Counted from the first letter of the stretch, positions 37,170 through 46,790 are shown. The stretch: DNA of 64,000 bases from Durusdinium trenchii (GCA_963970005.1 CAXAMN010000015.1:4804-68803), one strand, 5' to 3'. Notes: a model not told the origin generated them from the letters alone. A program made the numbers and translations.

Positions 37170-38865
37170 TATCTGCAGCGGTCCATGGCGTGGTCAGATC
37201 AAAGACCTCAGTGAACGGTGCATCAGGTGGTGTTGCAATGCGAACCATCTTCACTGACGTAGTCTGTGGTGTAGTTCCACCACCTGTGTGCCCTGTCGAC
37301 GAACTTGCTGCTCCACCAGGGTTTGAATGCTCTTCAACTTGTTGAACTCTTCTCCAACAGTCCTTAGCATAGTGACCTGGCTTTCCGCAGACATGACACA
37401 CGCCACTCTTGCTGCCTTTTCCACCTTTCTCATTCTTCCCTTTCTCTGGCTTCCTCCATGGACCTTTCTCCCACATAGTCTTTCCTTTCTCCTGTCCCTT
37501 CCAGCTTCCTTTGCCTTCTGTCTTGCCCTTTCCTTTATCTTTGCTCTTGCTCTTCCCTTTCATATCTTTTCCTTTCTTTCCTCCTTTCTTGCCCTTCTCC
37601 TTGCCCACGTAGTCGACCTCCATCGGCATAGGGTCGTCTCCACTGGCTCTTGTGGGAAGGGCCAAGCTGTTCGATGCTTCCCACCTTGTCGTCAAAGCCT
37701 CAAGGTGGTGAATCTTGTTCTTCAAGGACTCATAGGTCGTCGAATCATCGACCCAGAGTTGCAAGTGCTGCTTCATGTAGTTGGGGCAAGCCTGAAGTAT
37801 GGAAGCCACTTTGGCATCTTCACTGTACTCTCGTCCTGAAATCCTCTCATACTCGGCCACGATAGCCTCATATTGAGGGAATTGTTCACTGAGTGTTTTA
37901 CCCTCTGCAAACTGCACACGGGACAGCTGAGTCAGTAGGGCTAGACTCCAGGCCCTCGTTGCTGGCTGCATTTCTTTGAGCAGAGTTTGCCATGCTACAA
38001 ACCCGTTTTCCTGCTTCACATGGCGGACCAACTTCAGCGGCCTCTGCCTCATGTAGGACGTGAGCAAGCTGTACAGCCTGACTGCCATGCCCTGCATCTC
38101 TTCTGACATGTCGTCGAGGGCATAGTCCGCATTGAGCTCCTTCTCAACAGCCTCCATAGCCGCTGCAAGGGCTGGATCAATGCCCCTCACATAGTTGCAA
38201 AAGGAAAATTTCCAATCGCTCCAACCTTTGAGTTCAAGGTCACGCGACTCAGGCTTGAACACGTCCGGCGTCTTCAAATGCCGGGACCATGCCTGGGCGC
38301 TCTGTGTCACTTGAAGTCGTTCCAAAGCAGTCGAAGTGAGCCGCAGGCTTTCTTCAGCCATCGCTTCAATTCTCCGGGGCTTTGGATAGTAACTCTTTGT
38401 GCTCCAATCTGCTCCTCCTTCTTCACCTTGTTCTGGAAATCTTTGCCCGCTATAGGCCACCAGCTCCCAAAACTTCCACTGTGCCACCAATGCACAGACT
38501 TGGTCACCCTGGATCTCCTCTTGTTTGTTTTCGAGCCTCTCTAGAAAGGACCACCTGCTGGGGACCACAACAGTCACCTCACGGATCGGCCTCTTCCTCC
38601 TCTTCTTCTTTCCTTTCTCCCTGACAATCAGGGATGCCTTTGTGGCTCTTCCTGACTTCACCCACGTGACCTTGCCGATGTAGATGTCCCCCTCGAGGAT
38701 CACTGAGTGGAAACAGCGCTTCTTCACCTTCCAGGCTGTGGAGATCACACGTCCTGGGCTATAGTAGTTGATCTCCTGCAAAGCCGGGGCGCTGATGCCA
38801 CCTGCAAGGCAAGCGAGGATCAAAAGCTCGCACAACCAGAGCCCTTTCGCTCTTCCTCCAACCAA
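37117..38865 (-). CDS. E2 Gag with signal-peptide-like N terminus and CCHC knuckle
   Basis: This is a 582-codon frame starting about 80 nt after the primer site. Residues 8-28 (GLWLCELLILACLAGGIS) form a hydrophobic leader that reads as a signal peptide or anchor, which is atypical for Gag. A basic patch (KGKKKRRKRPIREVTVVV) and the Copia Gag core follow (KGWSDWKFSFCNYVRGIDPA; LLTQLSRVQFAEGKTLSEQF). Then come a long Lys/Gly-rich stretch and a complete CCHC knuckle, CHVCGKPGHYAKDC (about 37363-37404). The core packages RNA. An internal Met (MAEESLRLTSTALERL) could start a conventional cytosolic Gag. Confidence 0.85.
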   Translation of the reverse strand: MVGGRAKGLWLCELLILACLAGGISAPALQEINYYSPGRVISTAWKVKKRCFHSVILEGDIYIGKVTWVKSGRATKASLIVREKGKKKRRKRPIREVTVVVPSRWSFLERLENKQEEIQGDQVCALVAQWKFWELVAYSGQRFPEQGEEGGADWSTKSYYPKPRRIEAMAEESLRLTSTALERLQVTQSAQAWSRHLKTPDVFKPESRDLELKGWSDWKFSFCNYVRGIDPALAAAMEAVEKELNADYALDDMSEEMQGMAVRLYSLLTSYMRQRPLKLVRHVKQENGFVAWQTLLKEMQPATRAWSLALLTQLSRVQFAEGKTLSEQFPQYEAIVAEYERISGREYSEDAKVASILQACPNYMKQHLQLWVDDSTTYESLKNKIHHLEALTTRWEASNSLALPTRASGDDPMPMEVDYVGKEKGKKGGKKGKDMKGKSKSKDKGKGKTEGKGSWKGQEKGKTMWEKGPWRKPEKGKNEKGGKGSKSGVCHVCGKPGHYAKDCWRRVQQVEEHSNPGGAASSSTGHTGGGTTPQTTSVKMVRIATPPDAPFTEVFDLTTPWTAADSEWHHVAPMESADGATG

Positions 38866-38928
38866 TGAAGTCCGTGGCCACGAAGTGGCTGTCGTGGTGC
38901 CAAGCGGGAGCCCGGGCTCGCTACGGCC

Positions 38929-38943
38929 CGAGCTCCGCTACCA
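38929..38943 (-). promoter_or_regulatory. E2 primer-binding site
   Basis: TGGTAGCGGAGCTCG directly follows the 5' LTR on the sense strand. It starts with TGG and closely resembles the complement of the 3' end of eukaryotic initiator tRNA-Met (TGGTAGCAGAG). Confidence 0.65.
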
Positions 38944-39061
38944 TGCAAAGTAGCGCAGACACTATTTTCAGCTGCAAATTGAGCCTTCGTGTTCACGGCG
39001 TAAATGTGTCAAGACGAATGACCTGAGTGAGTACCTGTTGACATCTCGTGAGATTCCAACA
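38944..39061 (-). repeat. E2 5' LTR
   Basis: It matches 31875-31992 at 116 of 118 positions. It is followed by the AGTTA target duplication (39062-39066). Confidence 0.93.
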
Positions 39062-39066
39062 AGTTA

Positions 39067-39690
39067 TATAAGGTTCTATCTTAGAAAAAACGGCTGGCCA
39101 CACTGACTGACCGCGCTCCTGAGCTCTGTGGCCGGGTCTTGTCCTCCTCTTGTCCTTCTCTTGTCCTGCTGTTGTCCTCCTCTTGTCCTCTTGCCGCGCT
39201 GACCAGCCCTGGACACACTGACTGGTGCCCGGGCTGTGAACTCTGTGGCCGGGCTCTGTGACCGGGTCTTGTCCTCCTCTTGTCTTATCTTGTCCTGCTC
39301 TTCTCTCGTCTTCTCCTGTAGCCGAACGATTGGCGATGTCAATGCCGACAAACATCATTGATTAAGCAATTTGCTCTTGGGGGGAGGGGGAAGGTAGGGC
39401 GAACCTAGAAATTGTTTTTGACTTTTGACTGATATTGGTCCCAACTCTGTAATCGTTTTGAAACTGTTTGGGTCTATGCTGGTATAATTTTGAGAAAGCA
39501 AAGGTATGGAACTTCCTTGTGGAACTCAATAACGAAGTTGTCAACAAGCGAGACAAGCAACAATCTGTGAATACGGTCACGACTCTTTGCTCTTCAAAGC
39601 TTGCAAAGGGGGACGCTGTCTGGCCCCCACAGTTTGGGAATTCACGTGTTCCAGCTTACACTGTGCCAGTAGGCATATATGCTGGACTGA
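39067..39690. other. Spacer with short CTTGTCCTCCT repeats
   Basis: Between 39130 and 39310 the plus strand repeats TCTTGTCCTCCTCTTGTC-type units (cttgtcctcctcttgtcctt...ctcttgtcctgctgttgtcc), forming an imprecise pyrimidine repeat in two blocks. Each block is preceded by CTCTGTGGCCGGG. No gene is supported. Confidence 0.45.
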
Positions 39691-39925
39691 GCCTGAAAGT
39701 CAGCCTTTGGCTTCTCACTAGAGCACCACCGCCTACTTGTATATAAGCCCGGCAAAGGAACAGCAGAACCATGGATATTAATCATCCACATTGTTTCGTG
39801 CAGTGTCTTTGTCCAATTACAGGCTGATGCTTCAGGTGCCTGGTTTGGAGATCCCCATGTGGTATTGTTTATTCTTGCACCCAAACTCCCACGAATGGGA
39901 TTGAGGGCAAACAGAATTTGGATAT
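39691..39925 (-). CDS. Host exon, 5' border defined
   Basis: An acceptor TGCCCAG| at 39926 starts an exon reading (G)ATATCCAAATTC..., with codons D-I-Q-I-L-F-A-L-N-P-I-R-G-S-L-G. It is in phase with the single leftover base of the upstream exon (39980-40196). The 3' border is unresolved; the frame stays open to about 39691. The intervening intron is 54 nt with GT...AG ends. Confidence 0.5.
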
Positions 39926-39979
39926 CTGGGCAAGCCTCCTCCCCCCCCATAAACAACCCGGTCACAAAACAATGGAAAC

Positions 39980-40196
39980 CTGTGGAAAACTCTGCCATGT
40001 CACGAATGGCCAGCAGCACCATGAGACCGTTCAACTCGTCCAAGCTGATTTCATGAGAGAAGAGGAGGTCCTGGGCACGCTTTGTTCTCCCTGAATCCAT
40101 GATCTGGTCGGGGATGTGGCAAAACATCACCGAATGATCTGGGCAAGCTGCTCGAATAGCTTTCCATGTGGACTTGGAGAGACGTGAACGGTCATC
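39980..40196 (-). CDS. Host exon with clear splice borders
   Basis: It is bordered by GATTCAG| (acceptor, 40197) and |GTTTCC (donor). It encodes DDRSRLSKSTWKAIRAACPD then HSVMFCHIPDQIMDSGRTKR and AQDLLFSHEISLDELNGLMV, with no stop (217 nt, 72 codons plus one base). The phase agrees with both neighbours. A helical, probably intracellular protein of unknown family. Confidence 0.58.
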
Positions 40197-40254
40197 CTGA
40201 ATCAACATTCTGTGGTCGGAGTCAGTCTTGTCACAGGTGCTTCTTGACTCCGAC
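40197..40254 (-). other. 58-nt host intron with a 9-bp inverted repeat
   Basis: The minus strand runs GTCGGAGTC ... GACTCCGAC CACAG...CAG. The first nine bases are exactly complementary to a stretch about 30 nt downstream, so the intron can fold on itself and bring its ends closer. Length 58 nt, GT-AG borders. Confidence 0.5.
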
Positions 40255-40284
40255 CTGGTTGGCGATCATGTGCTCGTAGCTATC
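40255..40284 (-). CDS. Host micro-exon (30 nt)
   Basis: It is bordered by TCGAAG| and |GTCGGA. It encodes DSYEHMIANQ in phase 0, exactly matching the phase of the following exon (DDRSRLS...). The micro-exon is supported only by its borders and phase. Confidence 0.42.
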
Positions 40285-40465
40285 CTTCGATAAACAAGGA
40301 GTCAAGACGTGTTGATGGACAATGTGTTTATCCCATTTCCTCCCGAAACTTTCCCAAGAGCTCCCGAGGTAGCAGCCAAACTTGGAACCAAGGTTCTCGA
40401 ACAAACCAAACCAAACAAAGCATGGAGAGGGTTGCTCGCTGGGCCTCTTCCTGTCAAATGTCAGA

Positions 40466-41695
40466 ACACGTCACAGGCACAGCAATCTTGAGTTGTTGAC
40501 TCTATGAACGGGACAGTGATATCGACATTGACAATGGCCAACGTGGCATCCTTGTCAGGATGTGTCAGGATGCCTTGCAATAGACTCTAGGCCATGTCAA
40601 CATTGCTGGATGTCCATTCCAAAGAAACTTTGGAGTGTCGTTGCTGGGCTGGCGCCTGGCAGCCCAAGGCATCGTAGATGCCAGTGTCCTCTTGCAACTC
40701 TTTGGTTTGATCCACAACCTGGACATGACAGAGACGCCCGACGCGGTGAACAATGGATATCGAATAACCCATACGTACTCGGTCCCAGCTGTGACCCTCC
40801 CGTCAGCTCCACCTCATCGATCTGGCCCTGTCCACCATGATGACTTGCAACACCGCATGTCAAATTGCCGCTGCCGTGGCTACATTCAGGGTCACTATGG
40901 GTCACTGCCTCCAATGAAAAGTCTTCTAGGATCAGCTTCCGGTAGTCCACGCACTCCACGGGGACCTGATCTGCAAGCTGCTCCGAACTGCTCCTCCAAT
41001 CAAAACAGTTGAGCTGAGAGTCGTCCATCACTCTGAAGGAGTGCAAACGACTTGTGCCTGGAATCAGCAGCTCCTGCGTTTTCTGCAAGGCGAATCATTT
41101 CGTTGGGGGAAGGTGATAGGCGTTACAATGCTCCAATTAAAATCACTCAACGCTCTGACTACCTGAGATTGAATGATAAAGTTCCAACATGTTTCAACAT
41201 CAGGCCAAGTGTCTGCCAGTTGAGTGGCAGCAACCTTGGCGACCCCAGTTCTCAAGTCACTGACATGGCAAACACAACTGTCGGTGCAAGCTGGTGGCAG
41301 CATAGTCAGGCCAATCCACCGGCGGCAGCCTGAGCTCTCAATCCATGAAATGCACAGAAAAATGCCAAGCATCAATCCATCAATGCCAGTAGAAACGCAC
41401 ATCCAACCTCCCACCTGACATTATTGCAACCAAAAGGCTCCCAGGTACTTTGGAGAACGTAGGATCTTTTCCTTGAAACTGATCGCAGGTTGTGGCTTAA
41501 CACACCTCCTATCTGCATGCAGCCAACTGAAAGGCATCAGGTTCCAAACTACCCTCCAAGTTTCTCGTACAATTTCAGGAAAGACTGAGCGTACCTCAGC
41601 ATGTAGGAGGGAATTGGCCAAAAGAATAGATCTGGTCCAAATAGTCAGGCTTTGTGGCAATGAGATTCGCCACCTGGGCAACCTACAATAAGGAC
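40466..41695 (-). CDS. Upstream exon cluster of the same host gene (borders approximate)
   Basis: Several minus-strand pieces look coding. Near 40470-40550: DKDATLAIVNVDITVPFIES. Near 40585-40735: VVDQTKELQEDTGIYDALGC, after CCAG|GTTGTG. Near 40770-41088: MDDSQLNCFDWRSSSEQLAD, QVPVECVDYRKLILEDFSLE. Near 41115-41330: AKVAATQLADTWPDVETCWN. Near 41600-41690: VAQVANLIATKPDYLDQIYS between TTGTAG| and |GTACGC. AG|G junctions mark most of them. They imply a large gene whose 3' part continues through 39.7 kb and possibly past E2 to 26.8 kb. No domain was recognised. Confidence 0.4.
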
Positions 41696-41947
41696 TTATC
41701 CCGGCAACATGCCACCAAAATATAAAAGGACACACCAATCAAAATTAAAATTCAAAACGCACGTAAATGCAAGGACGCAGATGAAAGCAAACGCATAGAC
41801 CAACATGTTCTAACTATATTGCACGAATGCGATGAGAGTACAAGTATGAGAGCCGTTAATCATATTACTTCAGCAAGTCATCCCCACCCTGCTATGCTGA
41901 AAACGTGGCCTGGAATGTGCATTGGAACAAACAAGTAGTGCTCTGAC

Positions 41948-42036
41948 TGCAAATGTGACTTATGTCACTCACGCCCCTTTTGGATGCCTCAGGTGGCTTC
42001 GGTATGTGTGAACCTGAAAGGTGTGCAAGTTTTGCA
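41948..42036 (-). repeat. E3 3' LTR
   Basis: Sense-strand ends are TGCAAAACTTGC and CACATTTGCA. A GCGGGG polypurine tract abuts it (plus strand ccccgc, 42037-42042). Confidence 0.9.
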
Positions 42037-42291
42037 CCCCGCACTGCGACGGTCCTTACGACCACAGCAGGGTTCACAAAAGGGTAGTGGAGCCTGGATC
42101 CGGGACTTCAGCTCAATCCCTTGTGTCCAGCTCGTCCACTGCTTGCAAATCCCAGTCGCTCAAGGTGCGACCTTATGACACTCTTTGGCTGCACTTTTGT
42201 GGTCAAGTCGGCATCATTCACTTTGCCGCTGACCTTGCCAATCTCGAGCTCTCGCTCATGGCTTTCGCCGAGCTGCTGTCGACCAGGAGCT

Positions 42292-42711
42292 TCACCTTCT
42301 TGGCCTCGAAGCCCCAAAAGCAGAGAATGCCACGAACGAACTCGGCTTGAGTAGCCGTTCTGCACATCCCATAATATCGCTTTCGCAGGATGACAGTGCA
42401 ACGACCTTTTGAGTCGCTCCTTTCACTAGGATCGTATGCGACCCCAGCTTGAGCACTGACCCTGTAGTCGACCTCCGTGTCCGAAGATCTCCAGCCCAGT
42501 CTGAATCGGACAATGCCACCACGTTGAAGTCCTCAATGGGCTGTTCTCGGAAGATCCTCTTCAGGTATGGTTCCTTCACCAAATACCTCACGGCCTTCTT
42601 GAGCCGTTGCCAGTCAGCCATCTTGGGCGCTTTCATTGCCGAGGCTAACGATCTCACCACGTGGATCAAATCAGGGCGATCCACACTCATGTAGGCCATT
42701 CGCATGACCAT
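42292..42711 (-). CDS. E3 RNase H remnant
   Basis: It contains MRMAYMSVDRPDLIHVVRSL (RT-RNase H tether), NVVALSDSDWAGDLRTRRST (RNase H entry) and VVALSSCESDIMGCAERLLK. The C-terminal end passes into another frame (42401-42108). It is homologous to Copia/dinoflagellate Pol but not to the E1/E4 series. Confidence 0.8.
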   Translation of the reverse strand: MVMRMAYMSVDRPDLIHVVRSLASAMKAPKMADWQRLKKAVRYLVKEPYLKRIFREQPIEDFNVVALSDSDWAGDLRTRRSTTGSVLKLGSHTILVKGATQKVVALSSCESDIMGCAERLLKPSSFVAFSAFGASRPRR

Positions 42712-42781
42712 GGACCTGTTGACGCTTGTCTGCTTGTCGTCCAGGATTGTTGGCGATCTGCCTCGATGAGACCTGCCTGAG

Positions 42782-43297
42782 TCATCTTGTCCTCTGGCAC
42801 CTCACACCCCTGGACTTGTTGAAGCCGAACTCCCGGAGAAGGATCTCAGTGTGTCGAGCATCAGCCTCAATCTCCAAGCGCCTTCCCTCATGGTCCGCTC
42901 CATCTGGGACATACTTGATCAGGCGGTTCAGGAACGTCATGCTCTTCTTGTCTCCCTTTTGGAGCCATTGTTGATAATCTTCCTGAAAGATGCGACTTGC
43001 ATCCTGAGTGCCATACATGCTACGCATCAGCTTCGCCACCATTGGTTCGACATCACTATCTTGGATCTTGTCCTCCTCGGGCAGTTCCATGAACAGGTCA
43101 CGGGACGCTTTCCCCATGAAATGAGCATGGGAAATGTCCCAGTTCGCCAGCTTCAGCTCACCTTTGTCTGGGTCCTTCGACATGAACATACTCAGCAACG
43201 AGCACACCGCTTCGATGGGCGGTGTGGCTGAGAAGGTGTCTGCACCACCAAGCTGCATCTCCAATGGTTTGGCCCGTTTGATCTCCTTCGCAACCAT
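42782..43297 (-). CDS. E3 truncated reverse transcriptase
   Basis: It has the upstream RT motifs ATPPIEAVCSLLSMFM, NWDISHAHFMGKASRDLFME and MVAKLMRSMYGTQDASRIFQ. It then jumps from KKSMTFLNRLIKY to an unrelated continuation, so the xxDD catalytic box and thumb are missing. A deletion inside RT explains this. The product cannot be a working polymerase. Confidence 0.78.
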   Translation of the reverse strand: MVAKEIKRAKPLEMQLGGADTFSATPPIEAVCSLLSMFMSKDPDKGELKLANWDISHAHFMGKASRDLFMELPEEDKIQDSDVEPMVAKLMRSMYGTQDASRIFQEDYQQWLQKGDKKSMTFLNRLIKYVPDGADHEGRRLEIEADARHTEILLREFGFNKSRGVRCQRTR

Positions 43298-43712
43298 GCG
43301 GCTCCGGATTAAGGGTTTTCACTATCCCCTTTGTTGACGTCAAATCACTTCCACTGGAGTAGTTGGCCTGTTGCTTGACTTCGAGGTACACGGATGTAGA
43401 CCTGTTCCTTCTGAAGCCACTGGAGCTCTAGCTGCCTTGCTGCCTTCACGAGCTTCGGGTCCAGCATTGAGTGCCCGACTGTGAACCTACTCCTTCTTGA
43501 CTCCCCTCAAAATGGCCTCTACCAAAGGCACCGGGTACACTTGCGCAGCTTTTGCTCGGCCACGGCCGACGAGATGTACATGTCGATGGACTTCCTTGCC
43601 TTCAGCTTGTTCTGGCACACCCCTTGCAGCTCGGATGCAATCTGCTCTGAATTTGTCATCCATAGTGTCTCCTTTCTCACACAGAGCAGTTCGTCAGCAT
43701 CACTCAACATCT

Positions 43713-44441
43713 TCATGCCGAACTTGCACGTGGGGCTCTGGACAACGAAAACGTCACCACCATTCGGGATCCCGTCTTGGCCTCCATGTAGTTCACCACC
43801 TCCCGCTCCATCTCTTCAAAGGTCTTGAAGCAGATGTAGTTGAGCATCAAGTGGGTCTCAAGGTCCTTAGGCACCAGTTTCTCAAGTGCATTCATAGCCA
43901 ATGACTCTGGCAATGCTTCCCGTGCACCGAACTGGTCCTTCTTGCGGTCATATCTGCTCCTCCATGCCTTCCACCTTTTAAGAGCACCTTGCAAATTGTC
44001 GTGGGTGGCACGTTCCGGATTCGTCAAGGCCTGGAGCATGACTCGCTTTCGTGAACCCGTTGCGGGATCAAACCTCCTGTGGAGGCTCCGCCATGCCTCC
44101 AACCCCGATCCTGTCGGACAATTCTCCACCAAGTCAAACGGAATGCCCTCAGTCGTTGCCCTCAGGACGGTGTAGAGCTGGCTGTTGAAGTCCTCCACAT
44201 CATCCCACTGATCTAGGATGTCCGCTGAATGGCCATAGTTTGCATCAATCTCTGTGATCGTGATCTCGGCGTCCATCCCAGCTGCCCATTCAAGAACCTC
44301 TCTGCTCTTCGCACCGGGGACTCCGGAGACGTGGTCTTCGAGTTTGATTGCCCATAGCCTGAACTTGGACTCAGCATCGTCTCCTAGGACTTGAGGTTTG
44401 CCAAGTCCTCTTGGGTCTATGAGTCCTTTCGGCTTGGACAT
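43713..44441 (-). CDS. E3 Gag-like protein
   Basis: A Met start (MSKPKGLIDPRGLGKPQVLG) opens a 242-codon frame with a Copia-type Gag core (ESKFRLWAIKLEDHVSGVPG; LEAWRSLHRRFDPATGSRKR; LMLNYICFKTFEEMEREVVN). The zinc knuckle is not present in this frame. The part between 43500 and 43713 in another frame (MYISSAVAEQKLRKCTRCLW) may be its continuation. It could serve as capsid for E3 or be supplied in trans. Confidence 0.75.
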   Translation of the reverse strand: MSKPKGLIDPRGLGKPQVLGDDAESKFRLWAIKLEDHVSGVPGAKSREVLEWAAGMDAEITITEIDANYGHSADILDQWDDVEDFNSQLYTVLRATTEGIPFDLVENCPTGSGLEAWRSLHRRFDPATGSRKRVMLQALTNPERATHDNLQGALKRWKAWRSRYDRKKDQFGAREALPESLAMNALEKLVPKDLETHLMLNYICFKTFEEMEREVVNYMEAKTGSRMVVTFSLSRAPRASSA

Positions 44442-45940
44442 CTTCGTAAGGGCCTCAGGCCCTCACTTCGGGAGCCACGCCGCCTGTTGGTGACAAGAAA
44501 GGACTGAGTCTCAGAGTTCAAGGTTGAACCTTTACAGTTCAGTCTTTTAATATACCTGTCCATTTTCAGGTTAACTCCAGAGTTCAGTCCTTTCTCTGTT
44601 GTTTGGCTAACCTCTATAGTCTGGAGATGGTTGAGGCCCTTGTCTTCATTTGTTGTATTAACTCTGAAGAATTTCCAGGGATGCGATTGTTTTACTCGTT
44701 ACTCAGTTTGTTCTTGAGCGTTTATTCTGTTTCCCTTGCCGCATCTACTACATATAAACTCTAGAGTTCAGCCTTTTTCCCGTGAAGATTTGCTGGGCAT
44801 TATCTCACACGTTTGTTGTTTTGCTCTTCCAGTTTTGGCTATCAAAGTTGTCGGTGCTTAGCTTTACTTACCATTGGCATCGCATGGCGGCTAGGGCTGC
44901 TTGTCGGGTGTGCCTCTGGTGTCTTGCTTTTCAGACGAGAGTGACGAGGAGCTGTCCAGGTCACGAAATCAGTTTTCACGAGGAGCTGCCACCTATCAGT
45001 TGAAGAACCAGCGGCCGTCGAATGAAGTCTCGAAAGTCTTTGCAATACTCAGTCGATTGCCTCGGTGCTTTGCGCAAATTTGCAGAGCTCCAGAAGGAAT
45101 CGTCGTGCACAGGGACTATGTCACCTTGACAAAGGAGCAGGTGAAGTTGCCTTTTGAGTGCTCGTCCATTGATGCTTTCTTGAGCAACTGTACTTTGAGC
45201 AGTTTTCTGTTGGATTTTACCTTCAAGACAAATTGTGGGTCTTTGCTGATTGGATCGGTGGGGCCGGCTGGGCTGCATGTCACGATGAAGCCTTGTTCGT
45301 GGTCGAACCACCTTCTCAAAATAATGCTGAGGCTTGGGGCCCTCCAGTATGGATATGTTTTCTCGGATTCAACCACTACGAGGCGACGCTCGCGATCACT
45401 TCGCGACGCCAAGCAAGTGTTCCTCCTTTAGTCTCTGTGAAAACACTGTGAAAACAGAGACTGGTTGAGGATATAAACCTTGTTCTGCTTGAGGAAAAAC
45501 TCCGGAGTTCAGTCTCTTGCAGGGGTTGAAGACTGATCTACAAAGTTCTGTCTTGGTTGTACATGAGAGTGCTAAACCACAGGGGTTCCTCGAGAGTTCA
45601 GACCTGGGCTGGACTCGTTTTTGGAAAGGAATTAACTCCAGAGTTCAGTCTTTTGAACTCTGAGTATCAGATGCTTCCTTGGTGACAAGGCTGCTTGGGC
45701 TTCAAAGGTCGGCAACCTCTCTCGCAGCACTTGGTTGTCTGCTTGCTGAGCCATCACCTGTTGTTGAAGTGCCTGCATAGCTGCCGCCAATCAACAACAA
45801 CGTCAACACGGCCGCGCCGGCAAACCGAGCCAGCGGCCACCAACCAAGGCTGCTCGTCTCCCGTCGTCCCAGGAGATCTACCCTCGAATCGAGCGCCGCC
45901 CGACCACGTGAACGGGCCGAGGGCGCGCCAGTGCACGCTA
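44442..45940 (-). repeat. E3 leader with dispersed GACTGAACTCTGGAGTT repeats
   Basis: The plus-strand unit AACTCCAGAGTTCAGTCTTTT or close variants occurs at about 44504-44520, 44533-44547, 44573-44590, 44757-44773, 45498-45514, 45591-45602 and 45634-45654. Each unit has an internal inverted repeat (AACTC-CA-GAGTT). The leader also holds a minus-strand frame (45968-45702) starting inside the LTR, with one hydrophobic helix (WWPLARFAGAAVLTLLLIGG). The repeats are not in E1, E2 or E4. They could be packaging or translational-control hairpins. Confidence 0.7.
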
Positions 45941-45943
45941 CCA
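45928..45943 (-). promoter_or_regulatory. E3 primer-binding site
   Basis: TGGTAGCGTGCACTGG follows the 5' LTR on the sense strand. The first seven bases match the E2 site and the complement of the initiator tRNA 3' end. Confidence 0.55.
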
Positions 45944-46790
45944 TGCAAATGTGACTTATGTCACTCACGCATCCCTCTTCTCATTCCAGGGGTGGGGGTG
46001 TGCAGGCCATTTTATATCAATAAAACGACGGCCCTCCAGAAGTTCACAACAAAATACATGGTTGTACAGAAAAAGTCACTACAACATGCATTAACATTCA
46101 AGGCATAAAAACCCATGGACTGGCACAAAGTGATCTACTATAAAATGGGGTCCCTACCCCATTTTAGGAATTTCGATGTTTTTACATATGATCTATAGTG
46201 TCATTTCTGGGGAATCAAAGGGGGATGGACACTCCCATTCTATAGTATACTAATGCGTTATAGGCTATAACTATTTAAAACGACAAACGACTTTTAAACA
46301 AAAGACAAACGATACATCGGTCTGCAGCGTTCATCAGCATCATTTTTTGAGCAAGCAAGCCAAAACATGTCAACTAGTCAATAATCATCCAAGATCGTCC
46401 AAGACAAAATGATGAAACATGTAACAAACAACTCTCGAAAAAATATGAAAAACGGCGACCTTTTTTCCCTCTCCCAAACACATGATCCTTTGGTCTGTTG
46501 ATGGCCTTCTTAAAAAACAAAATAAATAAAAGCAGTGAAAAAAGTGCAATACAAAATGGGTGGTCACGAAGGCACTTTTTGACTTTCCTGGGAATGATAC
46601 ACACTAATCACTATAGAATCCTGTGGCCTTGAGAACGTCAGGAGGGGGTCTACTATAAAATGCTACCCTGTTATAGTGGCCTTAGGGGCCCCATTCTGTA
46701 GTGGAAATGGGAAGGAGGATACTCACGCCCCTTTTGGATGCCTCAGATGGCTTCGGTATATGTGAACCTGAAAGGTGTGCAAGTTTTGCA
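45944..46790 (-). repeat. E3 5' LTR, interrupted
   Basis: 45944-45970 and 46729-46790 together rebuild an 89-bp LTR matching 41948-42036 at 87 positions. The two parts are separated by a 750-bp insertion plus its duplicated ACTCACGC. Confidence 0.9.
45963..46728. mobile_element. 750-bp TIR element (MITE-like) inside the E3 LTR
   Basis: An insertion at 45971-46720 is flanked by an exact 8-bp duplication, ACTCACGC (45963-45970, 46721-46728). Its ends are imperfect inverted repeats: ATCCCTCTTCTCATTCC at the left, ATCCTCCTTCCCATTTCC when the right end is reverse-complemented. Interior repeats include CTACTATAAAATG (46135-46147 and 46651-46663) and AT-rich filler. There is no transposase frame. 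An 8-bp duplication fits hAT-like elements, but the ends lack a CAGNG start, so the superfamily is open. The host LTR pair supplies the exact empty site. Confidence 0.88.

Larger units (their letters stand above)
31870..39066 (-). mobile_element. Complete Ty1/copia LTR retrotransposon E2 (7.2 kb)
   Basis: The 118-bp LTRs (31875-31992, 38944-39061) differ at two positions and are flanked by AGTTA on both sides (31870-31874, 39062-39066). The minus-strand order is Gag with a CCHC knuckle, protease, integrase, RT, RNase H, then a membrane/coiled-coil tail. Four long frames cover it, with one overlap (Gag/Pro) and two breaks. It is young by LTR identity. Primer-site chemistry and Gag type differ from E1/E4, so it is a separate Copia lineage. 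Confidence 0.95.

Noticed and set aside
44901..45431. Plus-strand ORF of 176 codons in the E3 leader
   Set aside because: It is antisense to the element, has no domain, and the minus strand is also open there; probably chance.
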